DNA of 64,000 bases from Gillisia sp. UBA3175 (GTDB lineage: Bacteria; Bacteroidota; Bacteroidia; Flavobacteriales; Flavobacteriaceae). Made by a program: the position numbers and the translations under genes. Below are positions 35,591 to 44,965 of this stretch, in pieces. The stretch is from the NCBI GenBank assembly GCA_002364325.1, contig DEXV01000003.1:386392-450391 (forward strand), in the 5' to 3' direction. The first letter of the stretch is position 1; each line of letters starts with the position of its first letter. The notes beneath the pieces are model-generated. The model made no database searches and had not been told where the DNA came from. It was given only the letters and a program-made list of their open reading frames with translations.

Positions 35591-36513
35591 TGCGAGCATT
35601 GGTAATTTCTGGAGGTGGAAGTAAAGGGGCATTTGCTGGTGGCGTCGCCCAATATTTAATGGAAGAAGAAGGAAAAAAATATGATCTTTTCCTTGGAACT
35701 TCCACGGGTAGTTTGTTAATTCCGCATCTTGCAGATGGGAATATAAAGAAGGTCTACGATATCTACACAAACGTAAACCAACGAAAGATTTTTAGTATCA
35801 ATCCCTTTGTGGTAAAAAAGAAAGATGGTAGAGAATATGTTACCATCAACTATTTTAATATGTTTTTGCAATTCGCGAAGAAGAAACGAACTTTTGGCGA
35901 GAGCAAGAATTTAAGAAAACATATCAAAAAACATTTTTCTGAAGAAAATTTTAATTCGGTAAAAAGTAGAGCTAAGGATGTTGTAGTAACAGTATCTAAT
36001 CTCTCAAAGAACAGAGTTGAATATAAATCTATAAATGAATTTTCTTACGATGATTTTTGCGACTGGATCTGGATAAGCTGTAATTACATCCCTTTTATGA
36101 GTCTTGCCACCAAAAACGGCTATGAGTATGCCGATGGTGGTTTGGGTTGCGTAGTGCCTATTAGAGAAGCTATCAAGCGTGGAGCTACCGAGGTGGACGC
36201 AATTATTCTAGAGGCTGAAAATATGGAATATAATAAGGTGCTTGGGAAGAACCCTTTTTCATTAATGATTAACTTATTTGGATTTCTCCTAGATCAAGTA
36301 GAATATCATGATGTAGTTGAAGGAAAGTTAGCTGCCATGAACAAGGATGTAAAACTTAACACCTATTATACGCCTGTTCAATTAACCGAAAATTCATTGG
36401 TCTTCAACAAAAAAGCTATGACCTCTTGGTGGCAACAAGGCTTTGATTATGCAATGGAGCGTGGTATTCAGAAAAAAAATGAATCTAATCTTTCCTTTAA
36501 AAAGATCTTATAA
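35590..36513 (+). CDS. patatin-like phospholipase, copy 2 (tandem paralogue)
   Basis: A 307-residue paralogue of the preceding protein; the first 23 residues are nearly identical and catalytic residues fall at the same numbers (Ser38 in GTSTG, Asp182 in ADGGLGC). Divergence is highest at about 45-120 and in the C-terminal third, where this copy has an extra basic tail (ERGIQKKNESNLSFKK). The TAATG coupling is repeated, consistent with tandem duplication of the whole gene including its start context. It converges with the gene ending at 36514 with no gap. Confidence 0.9.
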   Translation: MRALVISGGGSKGAFAGGVAQYLMEEEGKKYDLFLGTSTGSLLIPHLADGNIKKVYDIYTNVNQRKIFSINPFVVKKKDGREYVTINYFNMFLQFAKKKRTFGESKNLRKHIKKHFSEENFNSVKSRAKDVVVTVSNLSKNRVEYKSINEFSYDDFCDWIWISCNYIPFMSLATKNGYEYADGGLGCVVPIREAIKRGATEVDAIILEAENMEYNKVLGKNPFSLMINLFGFLLDQVEYHDVVEGKLAAMNKDVKLNTYYTPVQLTENSLVFNKKAMTSWWQQGFDYAMERGIQKKNESNLSFKKIL

Positions 36514-37035
36514 TTAGATCGTGTTTCTAACTTCCTTTTTAATGTATTCTAAAGCAGCTTCAGTTGGAGCGGTCTGATCCATAAGCGCATTAAGTATTTG
36601 CTGTCTTAATTCATCTGCATTGGTTACTCCTTCCTGCTTTGCCGTCCTTCTAATAATGCCTATTGTCGCATTTTTGGAGGTCTTTATCACATTCCAACAT
36701 TCGGAAGTTAAATAGATCTGTTGCGCTAAATTATGATCGAATTCTTGATCTATGGTTTGCACCAGTAAATTCTCATATCCCTCTAGGTCATTGTTTTTAG
36801 GTTTTACCCTTAGTAGCAATTTTCCAATGGAGATACGCTCCAGAAACAAAGCCATTCGCTCGAAGGCCTGAAGTTTTATAGGAAGCGCAATTTTTTGATT
36901 TTCTTGTCTTAATGAGAATAATCTTCTTTTTTCTTCATTGGTGGTATGCATCTGGAAGAAATAGAAAGAGATAAGCCCAACTATAACAGCGGGAAGTATA
37001 TTGAATAATAATTGTAATAGATTAATATCGGTCAT
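36514..37035 (-). CDS. uncharacterised single-pass membrane protein
   Basis: A 173-residue protein with an N-terminal membrane helix (about 5-26; LLFNILPAVIVGLISFYFF) and a long soluble helical domain (about 40-170) with an ERMALFLERISIGKLLLRV segment. Function unknown; conserved-looking Bacteroidota protein. It starts 2 bases after the stop of the FMN glutamate synthase gene and is the last gene of a four-gene operon, so the two membrane-anchored products may interact. Confidence 0.7.
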   Translation of the reverse strand: MTDINLLQLLFNILPAVIVGLISFYFFQMHTTNEEKRRLFSLRQENQKIALPIKLQAFERMALFLERISIGKLLLRVKPKNNDLEGYENLLVQTIDQEFDHNLAQQIYLTSECWNVIKTSKNATIGIIRRTAKQEGVTNADELRQQILNALMDQTAPTEAALEYIKKEVRNTI

Positions 37036-37037
37036 TG

Positions 37038-38666
37038 TTAATTGTTATTATGTACAGAAGTTTCTTCAGTTTCAGCTTCCTTAGTCTTTACTTTTTTATC
37101 TTTTCTTTCAGAAAAATTGCCGCCTAAATAGGGACAATCCATATGTTCTTGAACAGAAGTAAAAGGAACTTTTGCTTTATTATAACCAAAAGTAGCTGCT
37201 AAAGTTTTAGTAATGTTCTTATCGCTCAAATTAATATCAACATCATCCATTGTGAATTGAGAGGGATGTTCATAGCCACAGGCATGGGTTATCTCTAAAA
37301 GTTCTTTTTTAAATTTGGTGAAATAAGAGTTTACTCGATTTGCTTTATCTTCAACATTTATACCCGCTTGCAGCCACTTATTGTGAGTAGTTATTCCAGT
37401 TGGACAAGTGTTATTATGGCAAGATTGTGCTTGGATGCAACCTATGCTTATCATTGCTTCTCTTGCAACATTTATACTGTCTGCTCCCATAGCAAAGGCC
37501 ATTACGGCTTTTGCCGGAAAGCCTAACTTTCCACTGGCGATAAAAACTATTCTTTCCGTAATTCCTTTCTCGCGGAATACATTGTAAACATCTGTAAACG
37601 CATTTATAAAAGGAAGAGATACGTGATCTGCAAAACTAGGAGGCGCTGCACCAGTTCCACCTTCACCACCATCAATCGTAATAAAATCTGGTCCGCGATT
37701 GGTTTCCTTCATGATTGTTGCTAGTTCTTTCCATTGCTTTAATTGACCAACTGCAGATTTGATACCAACAGGCAATCCTGTAGCCGCTGCAATTTCTTCA
37801 ATAAAATCTACCATTTCGGGAACATTGCTAAATGCAGAATGTGTAGGTGGAGATAAAATATCTTTTCCTAAAGGCACGTGCCTGATTTCTGCAATTTCCT
37901 TAGTGATCTTAGACGCTGGAAGTACACCACCTTTTCCGGGTTTAGCTCCTTGAGATAATTTTACTTCTATAGCTCTAATTTGGGGATTGTCCTGAACGAG
38001 TTTTATCATTTTTCCCATAGAAAAACCACCTTCATCAGAACGAACTCCAAAATATCCAGTACCAAAATGGAAAACCACATCGGCTCCTTTTTTATGGTAA
38101 GGAGATAATCCCCCTTCTCCCGTGTTATGGTAAGCATTTGCAATTTTACAACCCTCATTTAAAGATTCTACAGCTTTTGCAGATAAGGATCCAAAACTCA
38201 TTGCCGAAACATTGATGATTGAAGCAGACCTGTACGGTCTACGTCTTTTATTAAAGGAACCCATAATCTTTGCACAGGCTATAAAGTAAGGATGTTCAAA
38301 GTTTGGATGGGATTTATCCAATCGGTATGCCAACATGGAATTATTAATAAAAATATAATTGGTTCTATAAATATCTTCATCGGTACCAAAGCCTTCATAA
38401 TTATTCTCATTCTTTGCGGAAGCATAGATCCATCCTCTTTCATTTCTATTAAAAGGGAGTTCTTCTCGATCACTTGCTACAATATATTGCCGAAGCTCGG
38501 GACCAATGCTTTCCAAAAAATAGCGTAAATGACCAACAACCGGAAAATTATGTTTTATAATATGGTCTTTGCTGAAAAATATATCCTTTATAGCAACAAT
38601 TGCTAAAAAAAGTAGCACCCATCCCCACCAAGGGATAACAGTAAGTATATTTAAAATATCACTCAT
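37038..38666 (-). CDS. membrane-anchored FMN-binding glutamate synthase-like protein
   Basis: A 542-residue protein with one N-terminal membrane helix (about 12-28) and a stand-alone FMN synthase domain of glutamate synthase (about 85-500): MSFGSLSAKAVESLNEG, GEGGLSPYH, GAKPGKGGVLPASK and TIDGGEGGTGAAP. It lacks the glutamine amidotransferase domain. The cysteine cluster IGCIQAQSCHNNTCPTG provides the 3Fe-4S ligands. Such stand-alone proteins are common in Bacteroidota and archaea; whether they make glutamate or act on another substrate is not settled. It directly follows the M20 amidohydrolase gene (1-base gap). Confidence 0.9.
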   Translation of the reverse strand: MSDILNILTVIPWWGWVLLFLAIVAIKDIFFSKDHIIKHNFPVVGHLRYFLESIGPELRQYIVASDREELPFNRNERGWIYASAKNENNYEGFGTDEDIYRTNYIFINNSMLAYRLDKSHPNFEHPYFIACAKIMGSFNKRRRPYRSASIINVSAMSFGSLSAKAVESLNEGCKIANAYHNTGEGGLSPYHKKGADVVFHFGTGYFGVRSDEGGFSMGKMIKLVQDNPQIRAIEVKLSQGAKPGKGGVLPASKITKEIAEIRHVPLGKDILSPPTHSAFSNVPEMVDFIEEIAAATGLPVGIKSAVGQLKQWKELATIMKETNRGPDFITIDGGEGGTGAAPPSFADHVSLPFINAFTDVYNVFREKGITERIVFIASGKLGFPAKAVMAFAMGADSINVAREAMISIGCIQAQSCHNNTCPTGITTHNKWLQAGINVEDKANRVNSYFTKFKKELLEITHACGYEHPSQFTMDDVDINLSDKNITKTLAATFGYNKAKVPFTSVQEHMDCPYLGGNFSERKDKKVKTKEAETEETSVHNNN

Positions 38667-38667
38667 T

Positions 38668-39945
38668 TTATTTATTCAAATAATCTAAAGCTAATTGCGA
38701 CATTACTTTTACACCTAGCAACATTCCACTTTCATCAATATAAAAGTCTGGAGTGTGATGCGGCGCAGCATCTGTAGTACCTAAAGGTTGTCCACCTAGA
38801 AAAAAGTAAAATCCTGGAACTACTTCTTGGAAAAATGAAAAATCTTCTCCTCCGGTTGTTGCCTTTACAAGTTCAACATGATCTGCTCCTGCAATATTTT
38901 GTAGCGTAGGTAACATTTGATTGGTTAAAGCAGGATCGTTATAGGTAATTGCAGTATTGTTCTGAAATTCTATGGTAGCATCTCCTCCATAAGCTTTTGC
39001 TATCGCAGGAACCATTTCCCCCATTCTTTTTAGGATCACGGCTTTCATATCTGCATCTAAAGTTCTAATTGTTCCAATTAATTCTGCGGTTTCTGGAATA
39101 ATATTGAAACGCACACCACTGGTGATTTTTCCAACCGTTATTACCGCCGCACCATCTACCAATTTAGAATCTCGACTTATAATTGTTTGTAATCCATCTA
39201 TGATCTTTGCTGAAATTAAAATTGGATCTACCCCACTCCAAGGTGCAGAACCGTGAGTTTGCTTTCCTTTAACGTTAATCACAAATCTTTCAACAGCTGC
39301 CATGGTTCCTTCCGGTTTGTATCTAATTGTTCCCACTGGTGTTCCAGAATTTATATGCAGTCCAAAAATAGCATCTACATCAGGGTTCCTTAAAACACCT
39401 TCCTCAATCATTACAGAAGCGCCACCTTTTTCACCTGGAGGTGGTCCTTCTTCTGCAGGCTGAAAAATGAACTTTACTGTTCCATTAATTTTATCTTTAT
39501 TCTTTGAAAGGACTTCTGCTACTCCCATTAAAATTGCCGTGTGGGTGTCATGACCACAAGCATGCATAACGCCAGTATTAGTTCCTAAAAAATCTGTTTT
39601 AACTGTAGACTTAAAAGGGAGGTCATTCCGTTCGGTTACCGGCAAAGCATCGATATCTGCTCTTAAGGCAACTACTTTTCCTGGATTATCTCCTTTCAAA
39701 ACTCCCACAACTCCAGTTTTTGCAACTCCTGTTTGAACTTCCAATCCTAGGCTTTTTAAATGCGCTGCAATTTTTTCAGCAGTTTTAAATTCTCTATTAG
39801 ATAGCTCGGGATGTTCATGAAAATCACGGCGCCATTCTATAACTTGAGCTTCAATATTAGCTATTTGCTTTTCAAGATCGGCATCCATTTGTGCTTGTGC
39901 TCCATAAGAGAGCAAAAGGATCATGGTAATTAGGGTATATTTCAT
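38668..39945 (-). CDS. exported M20 amidohydrolase (hippurate/N-acyl amino acid type)
   Basis: A 425-residue metallo-amidohydrolase with a signal peptide (about 1-18, GAQAQ). Metal-binding motifs are HACGHDTHT, QPAEEGPPPGEKGG, FGLHINSG and the late HHTPDF. The dimerisation lid domain covers about 205-315. It should release free amino acids from N-acyl or N-benzoyl conjugates in the periplasm. It lies between dsrE and the glutamate synthase-like gene in one operon; released glutamate could be a link, but that is a guess. Confidence 0.92.
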   Translation of the reverse strand: MKYTLITMILLLSYGAQAQMDADLEKQIANIEAQVIEWRRDFHEHPELSNREFKTAEKIAAHLKSLGLEVQTGVAKTGVVGVLKGDNPGKVVALRADIDALPVTERNDLPFKSTVKTDFLGTNTGVMHACGHDTHTAILMGVAEVLSKNKDKINGTVKFIFQPAEEGPPPGEKGGASVMIEEGVLRNPDVDAIFGLHINSGTPVGTIRYKPEGTMAAVERFVINVKGKQTHGSAPWSGVDPILISAKIIDGLQTIISRDSKLVDGAAVITVGKITSGVRFNIIPETAELIGTIRTLDADMKAVILKRMGEMVPAIAKAYGGDATIEFQNNTAITYNDPALTNQMLPTLQNIAGADHVELVKATTGGEDFSFFQEVVPGFYFFLGGQPLGTTDAAPHHTPDFYIDESGMLLGVKVMSQLALDYLNK

Positions 39946-39962
39946 AATTTAGTTATTTCAGA

Positions 39963-40502
39963 TTAAAAATTTATTAATTGATATCCTTGATTTTGTAGTT
40001 GGACCAAAGCGGTCATTGCAGATAATGCTATTTTTGTATTAGGATGCGCTTCATTTATAGTGATCTTTCTATGTGCGGCAGTTTGCCCGCACAATATTAT
40101 TTCAACGCCATGATTTGCTAATTCAGTAAGAAGTAGCGTATTTGGATTAGTTGCTACGGAAACTCTTTCTGAATAAACTTGATCATTTAAAATATCTTGA
40201 GAGGCACTTCCATGAATTACTAAAGCAACTATTATATTTTTTGACGGAACGCCGGCCATTTGATGCATATTTAAAAAACGGGCAGCTGTCTCCAATAACG
40301 GATTTGGTTTTGAAGGATCTTCAGAAGTTTTTGCTATATCAAATACCGCTTTAAATATTTGGGTGGTATCTGTTTTGAAATCGGGGTCTTCCACCTTATA
40401 AGTCCTACCAAAATCCTTTATTACATTTCCTGCTACTGGTTCTTGTGCAAAAATTTGCGACATGCAAATTAAACCTAATATAAGGAGGCTGTTTTTTATC
40501 AT
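39963..40502 (-). CDS. exported DsrE/DsrF-like protein
   Basis: A 179-residue protein with a signal peptide (about 1-19, MSQIFAQ) and a DsrE-type domain (about 60-179): FDIAKTSEDPSKPNPLLETA, then NIIVALVIHGSASQDIL and the strand-helix VEIILCGQTAAHR. The single Cys in ILCGQ is at the position of the sulfur-carrying Cys of the family, so it may bind or transfer sulfur in the periplasm. It is the first gene of the leftward four-gene operon, 17 bases before the M20 gene. Confidence 0.85.
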   Translation of the reverse strand: MIKNSLLILGLICMSQIFAQEPVAGNVIKDFGRTYKVEDPDFKTDTTQIFKAVFDIAKTSEDPSKPNPLLETAARFLNMHQMAGVPSKNIIVALVIHGSASQDILNDQVYSERVSVATNPNTLLLTELANHGVEIILCGQTAAHRKITINEAHPNTKIALSAMTALVQLQNQGYQLINF

Positions 40503-40669
40503 TTATGGTTTAATTAGTAGATTGATAAGACGATTTATTGGAAAGCTAAATATATTTAAAATAATAGCCTTGTCATAATTTCAATCAGCTTTGTTTAAAA
40601 GTTAGGTCTAAAGGAGTTTTAAAGTACATCTTAAATGGTTAAATTCACAGCTTAAAAGAAAAGGGAAAT

Positions 40670-42994
40670 TTGGAATCTTATTTAGCGGAATTAAACGATG
40701 CCCAAAGGGCGCCTGTACTTCAGAAGGACGGGGCAATGATAGTGATAGCGGGTGCCGGATCCGGAAAAACAAGAGTGCTTACTTACAGGATCGCTTACTT
40801 AATGAGTAAGGGGGTAGATCCTTTTAATATACTTTCGTTAACCTTTACCAATAAGGCAGCCAAGGAAATGAAGAAGCGAATCTCACAGATCGTGGGAAGT
40901 AGCGAAGCTAAGAATTTATGGATGGGAACCTTTCACTCCATTTTTGCTAAAATGCTTCGTTTTGAAGCAGATAAATTAGGATACCCTTCCAATTTTACCA
41001 TTTATGATACCCAAGATTCTCAACGTTTAATTTCGGCAATCATAAAAGAGATGGGCTTGGATAAAGACATCTATAAATACAAACAAGTTTACTCTAGAAT
41101 CTCTTCTTATAAGAATAGCTTGATCACTGTGAAAGCCTATTTTCAGAATCCTGAATTACGGGAAGCAGATGCAATGGCTAAAAAGCCAAGATTAGGTGAT
41201 ATCTATAAAAATTATGTAGAGCGTTGTTTCAAGGCTGGAGCAATGGATTTTGATGATCTTCTTTTAAAAACAAACGAACTCTTGAACAGGTTTCCGGAAG
41301 TGCTTCAGAAATACCAAAATAGATTTAGGTATATTTTGGTAGATGAGTATCAAGATACCAACCACTCACAATATCTTATTGTAAAGGCGCTTTCAGATAA
41401 ATTTCAGAATATATGCGTGGTAGGAGATGATGCACAGAGTATCTATGCATTTAGAGGTGCTAACATCAATAACATTCTGAATTTTCAGAAGGATTATGAG
41501 AACGTGCAAATGTATAGATTAGAGCAAAATTACCGCTCTACAAAGAATATTGTAAATGCTGCTAACTCTATAATAGATAAAAATAAGACGAAACTTGAAA
41601 AAGTAGTTTGGACAGCAAATGATGATGGACCCAAAATCATTGTAAACAGGCTACTTACAGATGGGGACGAAGGGCGATATGTGGCCAGTTCTATTTTTGA
41701 GAACAAGATGCAAAAGCAAATGAACAATGGCGATTTTGCTATTTTGTACAGAACAAACGCCCAGAGTAGAGCGATGGAAGACGCTTTGCGAAAAAGGGAG
41801 ATTCCGTATAGGATCTATGGTGGTCTTTCCTTTTATCAGAGAAAAGAGATCAAGGATGTACTTTCTTATTTAAGACTGCTAATAAATCCAAATGACGAAG
41901 AAGCGTTAAAGCGTATCATTAATTTTCCGGCAAGAGGGATTGGCTCTACCACAATAGATAAGTTGACAATTGCGGCTAATCAATACGGAAGATCGATCTT
42001 TGAGGTGATCGAAAATCTGGATCAGATGGAAGATCTCAAGATCAATTCTGGAACTCGAAATAAGCTAGCGAATTTTGTGAATATGATTAAAAGCTTTAAA
42101 ATTCTTAGCGAGAATGCCGATGCTTTTGTGGTTGCAGATACCGTTGCGAAGAAAACTGGATTGGTTCAGGAATTAAAAAAAGATGGTACACCGGAGGGTA
42201 TAGCTAAAATTGAAAATATTGAAGAGTTACTAAACGGGATACGAGACTTTGTAGAAGGTCAAGAGGATTTGGCAGATGCTAGCGGTTCTTTAGCCGAATT
42301 CCTTGAAGATGTAGCCTTAGCAACAGATATGGACAAGGAAACAGGGGATGACCATGTGGCACTAATGACCATTCACTTGGCGAAAGGATTGGAATTTCCA
42401 TTTGTTTATATAGTAGGAATGGAAGAAGATCTATTTCCTTCAGCCATGAGTATGAATACCCGATCTGAATTAGAAGAAGAGCGTAGGCTTTTTTATGTAG
42501 CTATAACCAGAGCAGAAAAACAAGCCTATTTAACTTATACACAATCTCGTTATAGATGGGGGAAATTGGTAGATGCTGAACCTAGCAGATTTATAGAAGA
42601 GATTGATAGTGAGTATATGCAATTTATGATTCCGCAAGATGACTATAAATACAAGCCATTAATAGATCTTGATATTTTTGGGGATGTAGATAAAAGTAAA
42701 TTTAGGCAAACAAAACCAAAATCTGGAACCCCTCCACCAGCTCATAAACCAAATGAGGAGCAGCTTAGGAAGTTGAGAAAATTAAGACCTACAACAACAG
42801 ATTATCCTACAGCCTCAATAAAAGACACGGTGAAATTGGAAGCTGGCAATGAAGTAGAGCATATTAGATTTGGAAAAGGGAAAGTGTTGAATATTGACGG
42901 TATAGGACAAGATAAAAAAGCGGAGATCCACTTTGAAAATGGTGGAGTTAAGAAATTACTTTTACGCTTTGCAAAGTTGAAATTACTATCTTAA
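40670..42994 (+). CDS. UvrD/PcrA-type ATP-dependent DNA helicase (TTG start)
   Basis: A 774-residue superfamily 1A 3'-5' helicase. Walker A GAGSGKT (28-34), motif II VDEYQDTN, motif III VVGDDAQSIYAFRGA, motif V TIHLAKGLEF and motif VI LFYVAITRAEKQ are intact. The C-terminal tail (about 720-774; HIRFGKGKVLNIDGIGQD) is the PcrA-type Tudor-like RNA polymerase-binding fold. The role is repair and clearing of stalled complexes. The only possible start is TTG at 40670: an in-frame stop lies at 40640 and the next ATG falls inside motif I. A weak GGGAAA stretch precedes the TTG. Confidence 0.95.
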   Translation: MESYLAELNDAQRAPVLQKDGAMIVIAGAGSGKTRVLTYRIAYLMSKGVDPFNILSLTFTNKAAKEMKKRISQIVGSSEAKNLWMGTFHSIFAKMLRFEADKLGYPSNFTIYDTQDSQRLISAIIKEMGLDKDIYKYKQVYSRISSYKNSLITVKAYFQNPELREADAMAKKPRLGDIYKNYVERCFKAGAMDFDDLLLKTNELLNRFPEVLQKYQNRFRYILVDEYQDTNHSQYLIVKALSDKFQNICVVGDDAQSIYAFRGANINNILNFQKDYENVQMYRLEQNYRSTKNIVNAANSIIDKNKTKLEKVVWTANDDGPKIIVNRLLTDGDEGRYVASSIFENKMQKQMNNGDFAILYRTNAQSRAMEDALRKREIPYRIYGGLSFYQRKEIKDVLSYLRLLINPNDEEALKRIINFPARGIGSTTIDKLTIAANQYGRSIFEVIENLDQMEDLKINSGTRNKLANFVNMIKSFKILSENADAFVVADTVAKKTGLVQELKKDGTPEGIAKIENIEELLNGIRDFVEGQEDLADASGSLAEFLEDVALATDMDKETGDDHVALMTIHLAKGLEFPFVYIVGMEEDLFPSAMSMNTRSELEEERRLFYVAITRAEKQAYLTYTQSRYRWGKLVDAEPSRFIEEIDSEYMQFMIPQDDYKYKPLIDLDIFGDVDKSKFRQTKPKSGTPPPAHKPNEEQLRKLRKLRPTTTDYPTASIKDTVKLEAGNEVEHIRFGKGKVLNIDGIGQDKKAEIHFENGGVKKLLLRFAKLKLLS

Positions 42995-43032
42995 ACTTGA
43001 AGTTGATATAATTTTAATTATTTTTAAAAGAT

Positions 43033-43245
43033 ATGATTCGGAAAGGAAGTGAAGTCAAATGGCAATGGGGCTCTGGGGAAGCTAGGGGAAAAGTGATCGA
43101 AACTTTTACTATTAGCGTTACCAAAACAATTAAAGGATCTGAAATTACCCGAAATGGAGAAATAGGGAATAAAGCTTTATTTATAGAGCAGAAGGATGGA
43201 GATAAGGTTTTAAAACTTGAAAGTGAAGTGACTCATATAAAATAA
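43033..43245 (+). CDS. DUF2945 / HVA1-type Tudor-like small protein
   Basis: A 70-residue basic protein of the DUF2945 (hypervirulence-associated, Tudor-like) family: KGSEVKWQWGSGEARGKVIE, then ITRNGEIGNKALFIEQKDGD and KLESEVTHI. The fold is a small beta barrel; function unknown. It follows the UvrD-type gene by 38 bases on the same strand, and that helicase itself ends in a Tudor-like module. Confidence 0.87.
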   Translation: MIRKGSEVKWQWGSGEARGKVIETFTISVTKTIKGSEITRNGEIGNKALFIEQKDGDKVLKLESEVTHIK

Positions 43246-43393
43246 AATTTTATGCTACTTCTCAATAAAGCTTAAATGTTTTTTCTTAGGAAAGTTTATA
43301 AGTTCATTTTTTTTAATTTTTCAAAAATGAGGTTATAAATTAGATGATATACTTGAATAAATTTGTAAATTTTCATTTCAAAATTAACATACC

Positions 43394-44014
43394 ATGGCCG
43401 ATCTAATTCGAATTTATGATGAAAACCCTAATCCAAAAGACATCAAGAAAGTAGTTGATGTATTGAGAAAAGGAGGTCTGATTATTTACCCAACAGATAC
43501 CGTTTACGGACTTGGTTGCGATATTACAAATACAAGTGCTTTAGAGCGAATTGCGCAGATAAAACAAGTGAAATTAGAGAAAGCTAATTTTTCATTTATT
43601 TGTGAAGACCTTAGTAATCTTTCAGATTATGTAAAGCAAATAGATTCGCCTACTTTTAAATTATTAAAAAGAAATTTACCTGGTCCATTTACCTTTATTC
43701 TTCCCGGGAACAATAACCTACCAAACGTTTTTAAGAAAAAGAAAACAGTGGGAATAAGGGTTCCAGATAATAATATTTGTCGAGCAATTGTAAAAGAGCT
43801 AGGGAATCCAATTGTTTCTACTTCTATAAAAGATGAAGATGAGGTTATAGAATATACCACAGATCCGGAGTTGATACATGAAAAATGGGATAAGCTGGTA
43901 GATATTGTGATAGACGGTGGTTATGGAGATAATATTGCGTCTACGGTAGTAGATCTTACAGGTAATGAGCCAGAAGTTATTAGAGATGGAAAGGGAAATA
44001 TAGAGCTTATGTAA
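43394..44014 (+). CDS. yciO: Sua5/YciO/YrdC family protein, YciO-like
   Basis: A 206-residue YrdC-fold protein. YPTDTVYGLGCDI, ANFSFICEDLSNLSDY, PGPFTFILPG and GIRVPDNNICRAIVKELGNP follow E. coli YciO block by block, more closely than TsaC. TsaC makes threonylcarbamoyl-AMP for t6A tRNA modification; YciO relatives share the fold and sometimes the activity, but their role is unsettled. A separate tsaC or sua5 may exist elsewhere in the genome. A TAAATTTG element at 43358-43365 could be the promoter. Confidence 0.85.
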   Translation: MADLIRIYDENPNPKDIKKVVDVLRKGGLIIYPTDTVYGLGCDITNTSALERIAQIKQVKLEKANFSFICEDLSNLSDYVKQIDSPTFKLLKRNLPGPFTFILPGNNNLPNVFKKKKTVGIRVPDNNICRAIVKELGNPIVSTSIKDEDEVIEYTTDPELIHEKWDKLVDIVIDGGYGDNIASTVVDLTGNEPEVIRDGKGNIELM

Positions 44015-44044
44015 GCTTTTTATTAAAACACTCTAAATTATCGA

Positions 44045-44076
44045 ATAAAAAAAGCCTCGCAATTGCGAGGCTTTAC
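44045..44076. terminator. terminator shared by the yciO-like and OmpA genes
   Basis: AAAGCCTCGC pairs with GCGAGGCTTT around AATT. On the minus strand it is followed by a run of seven T, so it mainly ends OmpA transcription. Confidence 0.88.
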
Positions 44077-44097
44077 TATTCTTAAAGAAGATTCAGC

Positions 44098-44931
44098 TTA
44101 TTTAGCTTCTTTCATTCCTTGCTCAATAAGATTATAGAACTGATCTAATTTAGGTAAGATCACGATTCTTGTACGTCTGTTCTTAGCACGACCTTCAGCA
44201 GATGCGTTAGATGCTACTGGAATATAGTAACTTCTTCCAGCTGCAGTCATTCTTTCTGGTGGTACACCAAATTCATTTTGAAGTACTCTTACTACAGAAG
44301 TTGCACGTTTAACACTTAGATCCCAGTTATCTTCAATAACTGCACCTTTCATAGCTTGATCATCTGTGTGACCTTCAACCATAAATTCGATCTCTGGCTT
44401 GTTTTTAACAACCATTGCAACTTTACCTAATACTTCTTTAGCACGAGATGTTATGTTGTATTTACCGCTTTCAAATAATAATTTATCTGAGATAGATACG
44501 TAAACAACTCCTTTTTCAACATTAATACTAATGTCTTCGTCGCTCATGTTTCCAAGAACTCCTTTTAAACTGGTAACTAAAGCAAGGGTAACAGAATCTT
44601 TCTTAGTAATTGCATCTTGCATACGTTGGATCTTCATGTCCTTTTCTTTGATGCTCTCTAAAGATTTCTCAAGGTTAGATGCTTCCTTAGTAGAAAGGGT
44701 TGCCAAGTTTCCAACATTGTTTAATAATGCAGAATTCTGATTATTAAGGGTTTTAATTTGATCTCCTAATCTGTCTTTTTCGTCTAAACAAGAATTCAAT
44801 TTAACTGTCGCAGTGTTTAATTGATCACTTGTTTGTTTTTGTAGGGTTTCAAGCTCAGCATATTTCTTCTGTGACACACAAGAAGAAAGTAATAAAGCAG
44901 CTGTAGCCGTAAGTAACATGATTTTCTTCAT
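44098..44931 (-). CDS. OmpA family peptidoglycan-associated lipoprotein
   Basis: A 277-residue lipoprotein (lipobox Cys18, ALLLSSC) with a long coiled coil (about 22-110; ELETLQKQTSDQLNTATV) and a C-terminal OmpA/MotB domain (about 135-265; LLFESGKYNITSRAKEVLG, VEGHTDDQAMK, SVKRATSVVRVL, NRRTRIVI). The Asp and Arg residues that bind diaminopimelate are present, so it should tether the outer membrane to peptidoglycan. A promoter-like TAGCTTTG lies at 44966-44973 (minus). Confidence 0.94.
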   Translation of the reverse strand: MKKIMLLTATAALLLSSCVSQKKYAELETLQKQTSDQLNTATVKLNSCLDEKDRLGDQIKTLNNQNSALLNNVGNLATLSTKEASNLEKSLESIKEKDMKIQRMQDAITKKDSVTLALVTSLKGVLGNMSDEDISINVEKGVVYVSISDKLLFESGKYNITSRAKEVLGKVAMVVKNKPEIEFMVEGHTDDQAMKGAVIEDNWDLSVKRATSVVRVLQNEFGVPPERMTAAGRSYYIPVASNASAEGRAKNRRTRIVILPKLDQFYNLIEQGMKEAK

Positions 44932-44965
44932 AATTTGTTGTAAAATTTTAATTGTTAGATTTTTC

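Noticed and set aside
34688..36513. Tandem patatin-like phospholipases as effectors of a CBASS-like defence system
   Set aside because: No nucleotidyltransferase, sensor or other defence gene lies nearby; neighbours are a peptidase and metabolic genes.
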